Below are positions 47,363 to 56,914 of a stretch of DNA of 64,000 nucleotides, one piece after another. Numbering within the stretch: position 1 is the stretch's first letter; every line of letters starts with the position of its first letter. Source of the stretch: Gammaproteobacteria bacterium (GTDB lineage: Bacteria; Pseudomonadota; Gammaproteobacteria; Chromatiales; Chromatiaceae); assembly GCA_024275295.1 (NCBI GenBank), contig JAJRZI010000076.1, forward strand, positions 1 to 64,000, given 5' to 3'. A program made the translations under genes and the position numbers. Below the pieces are notes generated by a model. That model worked only from the letters and a program-made list of their open reading frames with translations. It searched no databases and had not been told where the DNA came from.

Positions 47363-48699
47363 TTAACCTTCCCCTTCATGGATCGCAGATGATCTTTAGC
47401 GGTGCGAATATGCTGCACAATCGGAATACCGGAAGGACATGAGTAGGTGCAACAGCCACACTCTACACAATCCATAACGTTATAGGTTTCAGCCATCTCT
47501 TCATACATGCGTGACTTTGCCAGACGCGCAAAACGAGCTGGATTAAGAAAGTAGGGACAGGCCTCAACACAGCGACCACAACGGATGCAGTTATACTCCT
47601 GTGGACGCCCGGTCTCATGTTCGGTCAACGCCAACACACCCGAACTGCCTTTGAGCATCGGCGCATCCAGGTCGGCTATTGAGGCACCCATCATCGGGCC
47701 GCCCAACACAACCTGGCGTGTCTCCTCCGTAAGTCCACCGGCATAATCCAGCACCTCACGGATCGGCGTTCCGAGCGGCACAATCAGATTGGCAGGGTAG
47801 GAGACACCTGGCCCCGAAACGGTAACAACACGCTCAATCAATGGCTTGCCGGTCTGAAAATAGTCAGCGATAGCAATGATGGTGCCCACATTATTGACCG
47901 CCACCTCGACATCACGCGGCAGCTTGCCTGCTGGCACCTCAATATCGAATACGGATTTGATCAGCATCTTCTCCGCACCCTGAGGGTATTTAACCTCAAG
48001 CGGCATTACGCGGGCAGGCTGCCCGGGCTTGATCGCATCCTGCAGCGCTTTGATGGCATCGGGCTTGTTTCTCTCGACACCGATGACGATCTCTTCCGCA
48101 CCCAGCTTTTGGCGCACAATCTCAGCGCCATAGAGCAGCGCATCGGTCTGTTCCACCATCTGACGATGGTCATTGGTCAGATAGGGTTCGCACTCAGCAC
48201 CATTGATCAGCAGATAACGGATCTTCTGACCATCAGGAATGGCGTACTTCACATGACACGGAAACGCGGCACCACCCATGCCCACGATGCCCGCCTTCTG
48301 CACCTCATTGATGAAATCCTCGATGGAAAGGCTCTCCCAGTCGATAGGATTGACATCCATCTGCTGGGTATCATATTGATCCGCCTCAATCACAATGGCT
48401 TCACGGAAGGTGCCATCAGCATAGCGTTCGGGGCCAATATCCGTGACACGCCCGGTAACCGGACTATGCAGCGCCACAGAGACAAAACCACCCGGTTCTG
48501 CAACCATCTGGCCGCGCTTTACAGTATCGCCTGCCTGCACAATCGCTTTGGCAGGCGCGCCAATGTGCTGGCCCAGCGGTATCACAAAACGCTTACCAAA
48601 AGGCAGGCGCTGGATTGCGAGGTGCTCGGTCTGCTCTTTATGATGACGAGGATGCACCCCATGATCAAAGCTGTTACTTAATCGCCGAAATAGATTCAT
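47359..48699 (-). CDS. rnfC: Rnf complex NADH/ferredoxin-side subunit RnfC
   Basis: A 446-residue peripheral subunit with the RnfC N-terminal domain (GVHPRHHKEQTEHLAIQRLP), a flavin/NADH-binding core resembling NuoF (GMGGAAFPCHVKY, INGAECEPYLTNDHR) and two [4Fe-4S] motifs, CIRCGRCVEACP and CVECGCCTYSCP. The frame extends to a TTG at 48753, but the ATG at 48699 begins the family sequence MNLFRRL. It has no long Lys/Ala-rich C-terminal extension, unlike the E. coli version. A hairpin separates it from sucD. Confidence 0.95.
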   Translation of the reverse strand: MNLFRRLSNSFDHGVHPRHHKEQTEHLAIQRLPFGKRFVIPLGQHIGAPAKAIVQAGDTVKRGQMVAEPGGFVSVALHSPVTGRVTDIGPERYADGTFREAIVIEADQYDTQQMDVNPIDWESLSIEDFINEVQKAGIVGMGGAAFPCHVKYAIPDGQKIRYLLINGAECEPYLTNDHRQMVEQTDALLYGAEIVRQKLGAEEIVIGVERNKPDAIKALQDAIKPGQPARVMPLEVKYPQGAEKMLIKSVFDIEVPAGKLPRDVEVAVNNVGTIIAIADYFQTGKPLIERVVTVSGPGVSYPANLIVPLGTPIREVLDYAGGLTEETRQVVLGGPMMGASIADLDAPMLKGSSGVLALTEHETGRPQEYNCIRCGRCVEACPYFLNPARFARLAKSRMYEEMAETYNVMDCVECGCCTYSCPSGIPIVQHIRTAKDHLRSMKGKVK

Positions 48700-48728
48700 A
48701 TTAAAACGGTTGTCAGTTACCACACTGC

Positions 48729-48773
48729 AGGGTGAGCATTTATACCCAAACAACGGGCATAGATGCTCACCCT
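48729..48773. repeat. REP-like hairpin between sucD and rnfC
   Basis: An 11-bp perfect inverted repeat (agggtgagcat 48729-48739 with atgctcaccct 48763-48773) has a further ccc/ggg pair inside. On the minus strand it reads GTAGGGTGAGCATC..., resembling dispersed GTAGGGTG-type palindromes of many Proteobacteria. Within an operon it may stabilise or process the mRNA between sucD and rnfC. Confidence 0.55.
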
Positions 48774-48784
48774 ACGGATCGCTA

Positions 48785-49660
48785 TTAGCCATTCATCAGC
48801 TTAGCCATATGTTCACCCATATCTGCTGGTGAACGGGAGACCGTCACGCCAGCAGCTTCAAGCGCGGCGATCTTATCGGTAGCTGTACCTTTACCACCAG
48901 AGATGATGGCACCCGCGTGACCCATACGACGCCCTGGAGGCGCGGTCAGGCCTGCAATGTAGGAGACAACTGGCTTGGTGACATTGGCCTTGATGAACTC
49001 AGCGGCCTCTTCCTCTTTGCTGCCGCCGATCTCACCCACCATGATGATGCCTTCAGTCTGCTCATCTTCCTGGAACAGCTTAAGGCAGTCGATAAAGTTC
49101 ATGCCATGAATTGGATCACCACCAATACCCACACAGGTGGACTGGCCCAGGCCTGTCAGAGAGGTCTGACGCACAGCTTCATAAGTCAGTGTACCGGAGC
49201 GTGAAACAACGCCGATCTTACCCGGCTGATGGATAGCGCCCGGCATGATGCCGATCTTGCACTCACCCGGGGTGATAACACCTGGGCAGTTGGGACCAAT
49301 CAGGTAGGGTTTGTTGTGGCCACGCAGAGCGGCCTTCACCTTCAGCATATCAACAACCGGAATACCCTCGGTGATGCAGACAATCACTTTAACGCCTGCA
49401 TCAGCAGCTTCCAGAATGGCATCTGCAGCAAAGGCTGGCGGCACATAGATCATGCTGGCATCAGCACCCGTTGCATCAACGGCATCGGCCACGGTGTTAA
49501 ACACAGGGCGATCCAGGTGGGATTGACCGCCTTTACCTGGGGTTACACCACCAATGATGTTGGTGCCATATTCGATAGCCTGCTCGGCGTGGAAGGTGCC
49601 CTGCTTTCCAGTAAAACCCTGGACGACAACCTTGGTGTCTTTATTGATCAAAATACTCAT
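48785..49660 (-). CDS. sucD: succinyl-CoA synthetase alpha subunit
   Basis: A 291-residue subunit with the CoA-binding Rossmann domain ([20 protein letters not shown]). The phosphohistidine region is [18 protein letters not shown] (His near residue 246). It interconverts succinate, CoA and ATP with succinyl-CoA. In this operon it would feed succinyl-CoA to the 2-oxoacid synthase in the reductive direction, or consume it in the oxidative direction. It is separated from sucC by a lipoprotein gene. Confidence 0.96.
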   Translation of the reverse strand: MSILINKDTKVVVQGFTGKQGTFHAEQAIEYGTNIIGGVTPGKGGQSHLDRPVFNTVADAVDATGADASMIYVPPAFAADAILEAADAGVKVIVCITEGIPVVDMLKVKAALRGHNKPYLIGPNCPGVITPGECKIGIMPGAIHQPGKIGVVSRSGTLTYEAVRQTSLTGLGQSTCVGIGGDPIHGMNFIDCLKLFQEDEQTEGIIMVGEIGGSKEEEAAEFIKANVTKPVVSYIAGLTAPPGRRMGHAGAIISGGKGTATDKIAALEAAGVTVSRSPADMGEHMAKLMNG

Positions 49661-49706
49661 TTTAAGATTCCTGTATTAGCATTCAGCTAAAGTCGCGATT
49701 GGATGA

Positions 49707-50084
49707 CTAAAAACTCTTAACAATCATCCAACCATTATCTTCTTTCACCATCCGTATACTGGCCTTTCGCTTCTGGCGCTTGGCGGGGGGATAGGTTATA
49801 TCCATCTCCACCCTGCAACGATACTCCTGTTTGCCGTCCACTTCGCTCAGCTTGCAGTTGAGCTTATTGATGGCATGGATCGTTGTCGCAACCTCCGCAC
49901 CCGCTGCCTCACCCAACATGGTTTGCGCCAGTTCATTGGCCCTATCCATCTCGGATTGAAGCGCCTTTTTCAGATCAGCTTCTGTTGGCTCTTTTGAACA
50001 TCCTGTCAGAGCCGCTCCCAGTAATACAATGGTGATGCCGGTAGATAGAGTCTTTACTTTAGCCCCTGCATTCATAACCGACAT
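49707..50084 (-). CDS. lipoprotein of unknown function inserted between sucC and sucD
   Basis: A 125-residue lipoprotein: signal peptide with lipobox ALTGC (about residues 25-29), helical segment (EADLKKALQSEMDRANELAQ), then a beta-rich C-terminal part with a Cys pair (KLNCKLSE, YRCRVEM) and QKRKASIRMVKEDNGWMIV. I do not recognise a family; the end resembles small domains of exported YcfL/DUF-type proteins. It sits 20 bp after sucC and 46 bp before sucD, an unusual break in that gene pair. Confidence 0.75.
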   Translation of the reverse strand: MSVMNAGAKVKTLSTGITIVLLGAALTGCSKEPTEADLKKALQSEMDRANELAQTMLGEAAGAEVATTIHAINKLNCKLSEVDGKQEYRCRVEMDITYPPAKRQKRKASIRMVKEDNGWMIVKSF

Positions 50085-50104
50085 CGATAATACGCAACCG
50101 TTGG

Positions 50105-51265
50105 TTAGGCAATAGAGGCGACAACTTTCTTGGCCGCATCAGTCAACCCTTCAGCAGAGATCAGGTTCAAACCACTCTGATCCAGCAACTCCCGGCCCTT
50201 TGGCTCATTGGTGCCCTCCAGTCTCACAACGACGGGGATTGAAATGCCAACCTCTTTAACCGCAGCGATGATACCTTCAGCAATCAGATCGCAGCGTACG
50301 ATACCACCAAAGATATTCACCAGAATGGCCTCAACCTTTGAATCACTCAGGATCAGTTTGAAGGCAGCCGCTACACGCTCAGCAGTGGTGCCACCGCCAA
50401 CATCCAGGAAGTTGGCTGGATCGCCACCGTGCAGCTTGATCAGATCCATGGTGGCCATGGCCAGACCAGCACCGTTTACCATGCAACCGATATTGCCATC
50501 CAGGGTGATGTAGTTGAGATCATGTTTCTGCGCCTCACACTCCTGCGCATCTTCCTGAGAGGTATCACGCATCTCCAACAGATCCGGGCGACGGTAGAGG
50601 GCGTTGTCATCAATATTGATCTTGCCATCCAGCGCCAGCAGGTCGCCATCACCGGTCACGATCAGCGGGTTGATCTCAACCAGGCTCATATCCTTTTCAT
50701 CAAACAACCTATAGAGACCAAGCATAATCTTGGTCAGCGCACCGACCTGCTTGCCTTCCAGCCCCATGCGAAACGCGGCTTGACGACACTGGTATGGCTG
50801 TAGGCCTGCGGCTGGATCAGCGGAAACGGTTACGATCTTTTCAGGCGTCTTCTCTGCAACCTCTTCAATATCCATACCGCCAGATGCAGAGGCCATAAAG
50901 ACAACTCGCTCTGTCGCACGATCGACCACGGCACTCAAATAGAGTTCGCGATCGATATCCAGCGTCTGCTCAATCAGCACCTGGCTGATTGGCAGCTCAT
51001 TCCCATGGGTCTGGAAGGTAGCCAGGCTGCTTCCCAACATGCGGTCAGTCTCTGACTTCAGCTCATCCAGGCTCTTGACCAGTTTTACACCGCCAGCCTT
51101 ACCGCGACCACCGGCATGTATCTGAGCCTTAACCACCCAAGCATCACCACCGATGGCGTTAGCTGCAGATTCAGCATCATTCACTGAGTCGATCATCTGT
51201 CCCACAGGGATGGGAATCCCATATTCTGCGAACAGACCCTTAGCTTGATATTCATGTAAGTTCAT
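50105..51265 (-). CDS. sucC: succinyl-CoA synthetase beta subunit
   Basis: A 386-residue ATP-grasp subunit with the family start [20 protein letters not shown]. The nucleotide site is [19 protein letters not shown]. The carboxylate/CoA-side blocks are [20 protein letters not shown] and [16 protein letters not shown]. It is the normal length and intact. It lies 72 bp after the 1542-residue gene and before the lipoprotein and sucD. Confidence 0.96.
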   Translation of the reverse strand: MNLHEYQAKGLFAEYGIPIPVGQMIDSVNDAESAANAIGGDAWVVKAQIHAGGRGKAGGVKLVKSLDELKSETDRMLGSSLATFQTHGNELPISQVLIEQTLDIDRELYLSAVVDRATERVVFMASASGGMDIEEVAEKTPEKIVTVSADPAAGLQPYQCRQAAFRMGLEGKQVGALTKIMLGLYRLFDEKDMSLVEINPLIVTGDGDLLALDGKINIDDNALYRRPDLLEMRDTSQEDAQECEAQKHDLNYITLDGNIGCMVNGAGLAMATMDLIKLHGGDPANFLDVGGGTTAERVAAAFKLILSDSKVEAILVNIFGGIVRCDLIAEGIIAAVKEVGISIPVVVRLEGTNEPKGRELLDQSGLNLISAEGLTDAAKKVVASIA

Positions 51266-51297
51266 AGGCTTTCACTCAAGTTGTCGGTAAATCAATT

Positions 51298-51326
51298 GTA
51301 GGGTGGGTACATTTTGCACCCAAAAT
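51298..51326. repeat. GTAGGGTG-type hairpin fragment before sucC
   Basis: The sequence gtagggtgggtac...gcaccc pairs gggtg (51301-51305) with caccc (51317-51321). It also overlaps an attttg/caaaat repeat. It resembles, weakly, the hairpin at 48729. It may be a decayed REP element in the spacer between the large PFOR-like gene and sucC. Confidence 0.3.
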
Positions 51327-51337
51327 ATGATCGGCCC

Positions 51338-54300
51338 CTATTTGTATCCTGCCAGTTTCAGCAACTGTTCGCGCACGCGGGCGGACGCCTCCAGCTGTGC
51401 GCTACTCTGCTGTGCGCTGCTCTGCTGCTGGTACTCACTCTTCAATGCCACCAATACGGTTTCATGCTCTTTTGCCAAACGCTCTTCTGCGGCCTGTGTA
51501 ATGGCTGCGGCAAATGGCGTCTCGATACCTGCCAGCTCCTGCAGGGTGCGCCAGGTTTGGGCGCGCTCAGCAATCTCAGCTGCCAGTTCACTGTCGACCC
51601 GGATACGCTGACCCTCTTCACCATCATTCGACACCATGATAAATGGCGTCTTGCCCTGACGCGCTTCACTCTCCAGCCCCAACCAGGCATCCAGTGCTGT
51701 TGGCGCAGGATCTTCATTGGTGATTGGAGCAAAACGGCCGGCAAAACGGCGCTCACTCAAGGCCCACTGTGCAGGGGTAAATGGTGTGCCATTCTCATTA
51801 GCGAGCCAAGGCATCTCCAGCTCTGGGTTGCCTTCCAAGGTAATACGTGAGCCAAACACGCCTTCAGCAGTTGGGTTGTAACGGAACAGCGGGAAGGCTC
51901 GGCTGTTCAATGCAAGTTCAGCCTGTTGCAGGGTCTGGTTTACAGAGAAACCATGCCGTTCCGGACTGGGCACGTGCACATGAATCAGCGCAGGCCCTCT
52001 GTATTTGAGCGCCTCGCGCACACTTTGGCGAAAATGTCCTGATGCAGCGACGGAGGTCTGAGCCACATAGGCAACACGTTGCGCCATGGCCATCAGCCCC
52101 AGATCAGCCTTTGGATCACGTGCCGATGCCAGAGCCGCATCAGCCAGATCACCACCATCCAGGCCAAGCCCCAGATCGGCAAGCACTAACACCTTAACCG
52201 GCAGTTTGGATTTCAACAGCCAGGCAACCTGAGAGAAACCTCGGCCAGCCAGGGCCTCATCATTACCAACCAATAACAGCGGTGGGCAGAGCGCACGTTC
52301 CTGATCGTCCAGATCCTGCCAACTCAGGCCATCCAGTTCAGCACGCAACTGTTGAATGCCTGTTGGCTGATCCAGCTCCAGTTTTGCACTGCGAAGCAGG
52401 CGGTGCGCATTTGTCGACTCACGCAATTGGCCTTCCAACAGTCCGGCTGCCATCTGTGCCGTATCACCTGTAGTGTCCACAGCTACTGGAACCTGGAACG
52501 AATTATTTGGGAAAGCACCGGCCCAGGCCGCAACAGTTCCTGGCGCAATAGCCAGACCAAAGCGGGAGCGCCCCAGCCCGGTCTCACCTTCAGTCAGTCG
52601 CCAATGAAGTTTGGTCAACGCCTTGGCCAGATCCACCAGCCGGCGCAGGTGCAGGGCATTAACATTGCCCTCTTCTACTGATGTTTCAATATGGCTTGTC
52701 AGCTCACCAACATCAACCATCCCGCCCTTGAGCTGATCCAGACCGGCAGTCAAGGCATCAAGATTAGTCACCGGCAGGGCTGAAGCCATCTCTTCGCGGA
52801 TCTGGTCTTTGAGTCGTTGCATGGTCTCTGCAACATCCTTTGTAAAATTGTGCAGCAGAGGCTGCTGTTGATATTCAGTTGCCGCCAGCGCCATGCGGAC
52901 AGCGACCTTCTCACCTGATCCTGACTCGGCGCCATCGCCACCCGTTACTGCCATAGCACAGAAGCGTGACAGCATTACAGCAGCCATTTGGCCAATCTCT
53001 GGATTATCACTGACCTTTTCAATGATCTCTGAAGGGGTATCAGGGGTGGCGCCCCAGATATCCCATATCTCACGTGCCTGTTGCAGACGCGCTTCATCCT
53101 GCTTCTCTGCCTTCATGGCACCCGGCTCACAAACCGAGACACAGATACCGCAGTTCTTACAGGCATTTGGATTTATCGCCAGCGCCAGCAGCGTGCCGCT
53201 ATCCTTTTTCTCTGCTTCACGATCAGCAAAGAAAGGAGCAGTAACCGCTACAGGGAGTGAACCAATCCTGGCGTTGACTGCCTTGAAGGCATCATCCATC
53301 GCCTGCTTGCGATCCTCAGGCAATGGCATCTTCTCTGACAGCCAGGAATAGCCCTCTTCCAGCAATGAACTTACTGAACCACTTTTGGCTTTGCCCGTAC
53401 GAACCTGGCTGCAGATACGTCCAGCGATCTTTGAACCAGATGGGCGCAGGGTATCGCCACCGGCAATCTTGATGCCGGCATCAATCAGCGCACCAGGGGC
53501 AACCGCGACCGCACCGATTGCACCGTCAGGGCAGCTGCTCCAGCATTTGCCACAGCCTGAGCAATCCGTAGGATCAAATGCAGGCAGCATGCGGCGGGTG
53601 TCGCTCAGGTCACGGAAGGTCGAGGTCAGCGGTGGTACAGTGCCTGCCGTAATGTAAGGGTCTGCACTCTGTGACTCTGCCTCACCATTGCGGTAGAGGA
53701 TACCGACCTGATCCCAGAATCGGGGCAGGCTATCATGACACTCATGTTTGCTTTTGAGCTGACGCACAGCGATGGGAGTTGAATCCGCTTTTGCTGTCGA
53801 CCGGGTCGGCTCACTCAATTTGGCATAATCAATCTTTCGAACGGCCGCCATACCTGTCTGAAACGATGCCAGCAGTGGACTGCTGACTTCACTAGAGAGG
53901 CTATTCAGCGCTTCTTCACGGGCAGGGATAAGACGGCGCGCCTTTACATCGACCGCTTCGGCATCCAGCAGGGCCTTAAAGAGTGCACCCAGTAGATGTT
54001 CACGGGTCAGATCAGCCGCCGGGACGCCTGGCACCTTGGCATCTTTGCCACGCGGCATAACGGCATAGAGGGTTAGATTCTTTTGCTTAATGGCCGCACG
54101 TGTATCCGCTGAGAGGCCCTGCCACACAGCCTTGTCGGTACCAGACACCAGCACCATCAGCGCGCCACCATCACGCAGATGGGTGTGCGGCTTGAACAGT
54201 GGATTAGGACGCTTGGCCGCCAGAATAGAGAAATCAACCGTGACATCGTCACCTGTGTCCTGTAGCCCACCGCCTGCATGCGTTACAAGGTCGGTACAGT

Positions 54301-55966
54301 ACGCGCCCCAGCGTTCCCAGCTCTGGCCAGTCCGGCTGCGAAGCTCACCGCCAACCAGGAGATGCAGATAGCTTCCTGCCTCATCGGTGAGTCCCTCGCC
54401 ACCTTGGCCGGTCATACGGTGCACTGCAATGGTCAGTGCATTTTCAGGGCGCAGATCCGGCGCGGCTGTTTTTGCCCGCAGACCCTGTTTGGCAATTTCG
54501 GGGTAGGCACGGCTTAGATTGTCCAGCAGAACCTGGCGCTTTGGATAACGGGTTGATCTCTGTGCAAGATCGACTCCCAGGTAATGGCGTGAGCCGTTGA
54601 GTCGGTCCACATCCTTACATAGAGCGATAAGATCAGCGGCCCTTACAGGCTGGCCACCAATACCGTAGATGGCAGTACGAAGACGAGGTCTTGCCTTTTC
54701 GTCCATCACAGGGATGCCGGGGTGAGTCTGATCGCCATAGCGACTATTCTCTTGGGCTTGATCAAAGGCTGCTCGTATTTCACGTGTCAGCGGGGCATCA
54801 CTTGCCAGTGGGGTTTCGACACGTTCCAGAACGACAACATTCGCACGGCCACGCAGCAGACGAACGATCTCAGCTGAAGGAAATGGGCGTACGGCATGTA
54901 TGCCGACCACGCCTACCCGCTGCTCTGTCTCTGCCAGGATATGTGCCGCAACGGCCTTTGCTGTTTCAATAGCTGAACCCTGTGCTACCAGCACCAGTTT
55001 GGCATTATCTGCTGAGTAGTGAGGCCACTCTGCCGCATCTGTGCCCAGCCCATAACTTGATACAGTGGCATAGTCTCTGCCAGTCTGTTGTGCAAAATCA
55101 GCAATGGCTTCTTGCAGAATAGCGCCAACATGCTGTTCAAAAAAGGCGGTTTGTCCAATCGCGCCCAGGGGATAGACCTCTACACCCTGTAGTGCACCGT
55201 GCATGACAGGGTTATCCAGATCATGCCAGTTTGGCACCTGGCGGCGAGTCTCACCAAACAACATCTTTTGCGCATCGGTCGGGCTCTGGATATTCGTATC
55301 CGCTGCGCCAATGAAACGCTCTGCCAGCTCCTGCGATGCCAGTCTGACATTTTGCAGCGAACGGGCCGTCTGCTCACCATCCATCGCCACCACACCTGGC
55401 ACTAACGCACGCTCAGCGACGCGACGGGCAATCAGTGTGAAATCCACAGCTTCTTGCACGGTGGATGCAACCAGCGTAAAGACGCCTGTATCTGCACACA
55501 GGTGAATGGCCTCATGGCCTGTACCCAGCGCCGGGCCTTGGCCTGAGAGAGCGCTATTCTCTAAATGTACAACCAGTGGAAGATGACGATTGGCGGCCGT
55601 TCGCAGCAGATCCTGAACAGCGCAGAGATCCTGCCCGGAAACAAAGGCGGTTGCCCGTCCTCCAGACATGGAAAGCCCCATCGCAGCAGCCAGTGTGCCA
55701 CGCGGCCCATCGGTCTCGCAGGAAGTGACCAATCCGCCAAAGGCATCGGTATCACGCTGCTCCTGTTCGGATCGCCACGCCTGGGTGGCCCCATCTCCGG
55801 GGAATGTGCTACCCAGTGCGGCAGCCCCAGAGATACCCGCTTCAGTTACAGCAATGGCTGTGTTTCCATCCAGTACTGTCTCTACCCCATCTTCCTTTAC
55901 AGCATTGTCGGAAGAAACAAATAAACGCCGATACAGGCGGATGGCCATGGTGTTGGTACTAGGCAT
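51338..55966 (-). CDS. 1542-residue pyruvate:ferredoxin-oxidoreductase-like protein with degenerate active site
   Basis: Residues about 25-445 resemble PFOR domains I-II (DGNTAIAVTEA; RVGVVGIHAVRPFPSAEIV), but the family YPITP is replaced by TFPGD. About 505-650 fits the gamma-type domain. Two [4Fe-4S] motifs follow: CSGCGKCWSSCP (802-813) and CKNCGICVSVCEP (936-948). About 1225-1335 matches the PFOR thiamine-diphosphate domain (KADLGLMAMAQRVAYVAQ), yet GDGW reads GNDE and the YSNTGGQ segment is absent. The last 210 residues are shared with the 832-residue protein (WRTLQELAG). It is longer than normal PFOR (about 1200). Catalysis is unlikely; electron transfer or scaffolding is inferred. The ATG at 55966 overlaps rnfB by 8 bp; a TTG at 56002 is a less likely start. 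Confidence 0.85.
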   Translation of the reverse strand: MPSTNTMAIRLYRRLFVSSDNAVKEDGVETVLDGNTAIAVTEAGISGAAALGSTFPGDGATQAWRSEQEQRDTDAFGGLVTSCETDGPRGTLAAAMGLSMSGGRATAFVSGQDLCAVQDLLRTAANRHLPLVVHLENSALSGQGPALGTGHEAIHLCADTGVFTLVASTVQEAVDFTLIARRVAERALVPGVVAMDGEQTARSLQNVRLASQELAERFIGAADTNIQSPTDAQKMLFGETRRQVPNWHDLDNPVMHGALQGVEVYPLGAIGQTAFFEQHVGAILQEAIADFAQQTGRDYATVSSYGLGTDAAEWPHYSADNAKLVLVAQGSAIETAKAVAAHILAETEQRVGVVGIHAVRPFPSAEIVRLLRGRANVVVLERVETPLASDAPLTREIRAAFDQAQENSRYGDQTHPGIPVMDEKARPRLRTAIYGIGGQPVRAADLIALCKDVDRLNGSRHYLGVDLAQRSTRYPKRQVLLDNLSRAYPEIAKQGLRAKTAAPDLRPENALTIAVHRMTGQGGEGLTDEAGSYLHLLVGGELRSRTGQSWERWGAYCTDLVTHAGGGLQDTGDDVTVDFSILAAKRPNPLFKPHTHLRDGGALMVLVSGTDKAVWQGLSADTRAAIKQKNLTLYAVMPRGKDAKVPGVPAADLTREHLLGALFKALLDAEAVDVKARRLIPAREEALNSLSSEVSSPLLASFQTGMAAVRKIDYAKLSEPTRSTAKADSTPIAVRQLKSKHECHDSLPRFWDQVGILYRNGEAESQSADPYITAGTVPPLTSTFRDLSDTRRMLPAFDPTDCSGCGKCWSSCPDGAIGAVAVAPGALIDAGIKIAGGDTLRPSGSKIAGRICSQVRTGKAKSGSVSSLLEEGYSWLSEKMPLPEDRKQAMDDAFKAVNARIGSLPVAVTAPFFADREAEKKDSGTLLALAINPNACKNCGICVSVCEPGAMKAEKQDEARLQQAREIWDIWGATPDTPSEIIEKVSDNPEIGQMAAVMLSRFCAMAVTGGDGAESGSGEKVAVRMALAATEYQQQPLLHNFTKDVAETMQRLKDQIREEMASALPVTNLDALTAGLDQLKGGMVDVGELTSHIETSVEEGNVNALHLRRLVDLAKALTKLHWRLTEGETGLGRSRFGLAIAPGTVAAWAGAFPNNSFQVPVAVDTTGDTAQMAAGLLEGQLRESTNAHRLLRSAKLELDQPTGIQQLRAELDGLSWQDLDDQERALCPPLLLVGNDEALAGRGFSQVAWLLKSKLPVKVLVLADLGLGLDGGDLADAALASARDPKADLGLMAMAQRVAYVAQTSVAASGHFRQSVREALKYRGPALIHVHVPSPERHGFSVNQTLQQAELALNSRAFPLFRYNPTAEGVFGSRITLEGNPELEMPWLANENGTPFTPAQWALSERRFAGRFAPITNEDPAPTALDAWLGLESEARQGKTPFIMVSNDGEEGQRIRVDSELAAEIAERAQTWRTLQELAGIETPFAAAITQAAEERLAKEHETVLVALKSEYQQQSSAQQSSAQLEASARVREQLLKLAGYK

Positions 55967-56816
55967 GTCGTTTCTGGCTCTTATCTTGGCTATTTTCTTC
56001 AAACTGGTTACCTTCCAGCCACTTTATTGCACCTGTTGGGCAACGGAAAGTGGCCTTCGGTTTTGCATTGCCGAGATCAAAATGCACGATTGGCAGATTG
56101 TTCTCCATAGTGACTACACCAGGCTCTGCATCTGAGGCGCAACGGCCACAGGCATCACAGGCTACGGTGCATAAAGCCACAGCATCATCACCAGCTAAGG
56201 GATTATTGCATTGAACATAGAGTTTTTCGTTAAGCGGAAGGATTTCAAACAGATCCCGTGGGCAGGCATCAACACAGTCACCACAGGCAGTGCAGAGGTC
56301 AACCTCTACCTTTGGCAGGCCATTGTCATTCATGGTGATCGCGCCGAAGGTGCAGGATATTTCACAATCGGCCAGCCCCAGGCAGCCCCAGGAGCAGCCC
56401 TTGCCACCACCAGAGACCATGTGTGCAGCCCGGCAGCCTTCAAACCCCTGGTACTCGGCAATCTGATGCGCTTCTGCCGCACCACCGGCGCAGCGCAGCC
56501 GCGCCACACGCTTATTCTGCTCGCCCGCATCCACGCCAAGATATTCCGCAATGCTTTCAAGCGCATCAGGGCTTGCTACGGTGCACAGGCTCGGCTCAAC
56601 CTCACCCGAGACCAATTTCTCAGAGAAGGCGCGGCAACCTGGCTCACCGCAGGCACCGCAATTGGTGCCAGGCAGCAGTCCCTCCGTATCATCGATGCGT
56701 GGATCTTCCTCTACCTTCAGGTATCGATAGGCCACCGCAAGGATAACACCAAAAAACAGTCCCAGACCGAGCATGATGCCCGGTGCAGAAAATAATGTTC
56801 CGAGATCAAATGACAT
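55959..56816 (-). CDS. rnfB: RnfB-like ferredoxin subunit
   Basis: A 285-residue protein: N-terminal membrane anchor (about 10-30), RnfB Fe-S cap domain TNCGACGEPGCRAFSEKL, and a ferredoxin-like part with CLGLADCEISCTFGAI and CTACGDCVDACP. A further Cys-rich segment (CTVACDACGRCASDA) makes it longer than E. coli RnfB (192). It is the electron-entry subunit of Rnf, receiving from or giving to ferredoxin. It is encoded away from rnfCDGEA, between the two PFOR-like genes, in the same direction. Confidence 0.92.
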   Translation of the reverse strand: MSFDLGTLFSAPGIMLGLGLFFGVILAVAYRYLKVEEDPRIDDTEGLLPGTNCGACGEPGCRAFSEKLVSGEVEPSLCTVASPDALESIAEYLGVDAGEQNKRVARLRCAGGAAEAHQIAEYQGFEGCRAAHMVSGGGKGCSWGCLGLADCEISCTFGAITMNDNGLPKVEVDLCTACGDCVDACPRDLFEILPLNEKLYVQCNNPLAGDDAVALCTVACDACGRCASDAEPGVVTMENNLPIVHFDLGNAKPKATFRCPTGAIKWLEGNQFEENSQDKSQKRHA

Positions 56817-56836
56817 TTGAAATCCGCTTCGTTGTC

Positions 56837-56914
56837 AGGGAATCGGGGAGGAGGCGGGGAGATCCAAACCTGGGTATGGTTCGCCCCTCATCCTGCTCCC
56901 GGACGGCATTCCCT
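56837..56914. other. intercistronic stem-loop between the 832-residue gene and rnfB
   Basis: Outer arms agggaat (56837-56843) and attccct (56908-56914), with partly complementary G-rich and C-rich stretches inside, can form a long imperfect hairpin that includes the stop codon of the upstream gene. It may set the stability or stoichiometry of the flanking messages. There is no T tract, so it is unlikely to be a full terminator. Confidence 0.35.

Noticed and set aside
55967-56002. TTG-started extension of the 1542-residue protein
   Set aside because: It overlaps rnfB by 44 bp and uses TTG; the ATG at 55966 gives a short overlap usual for coupled genes.
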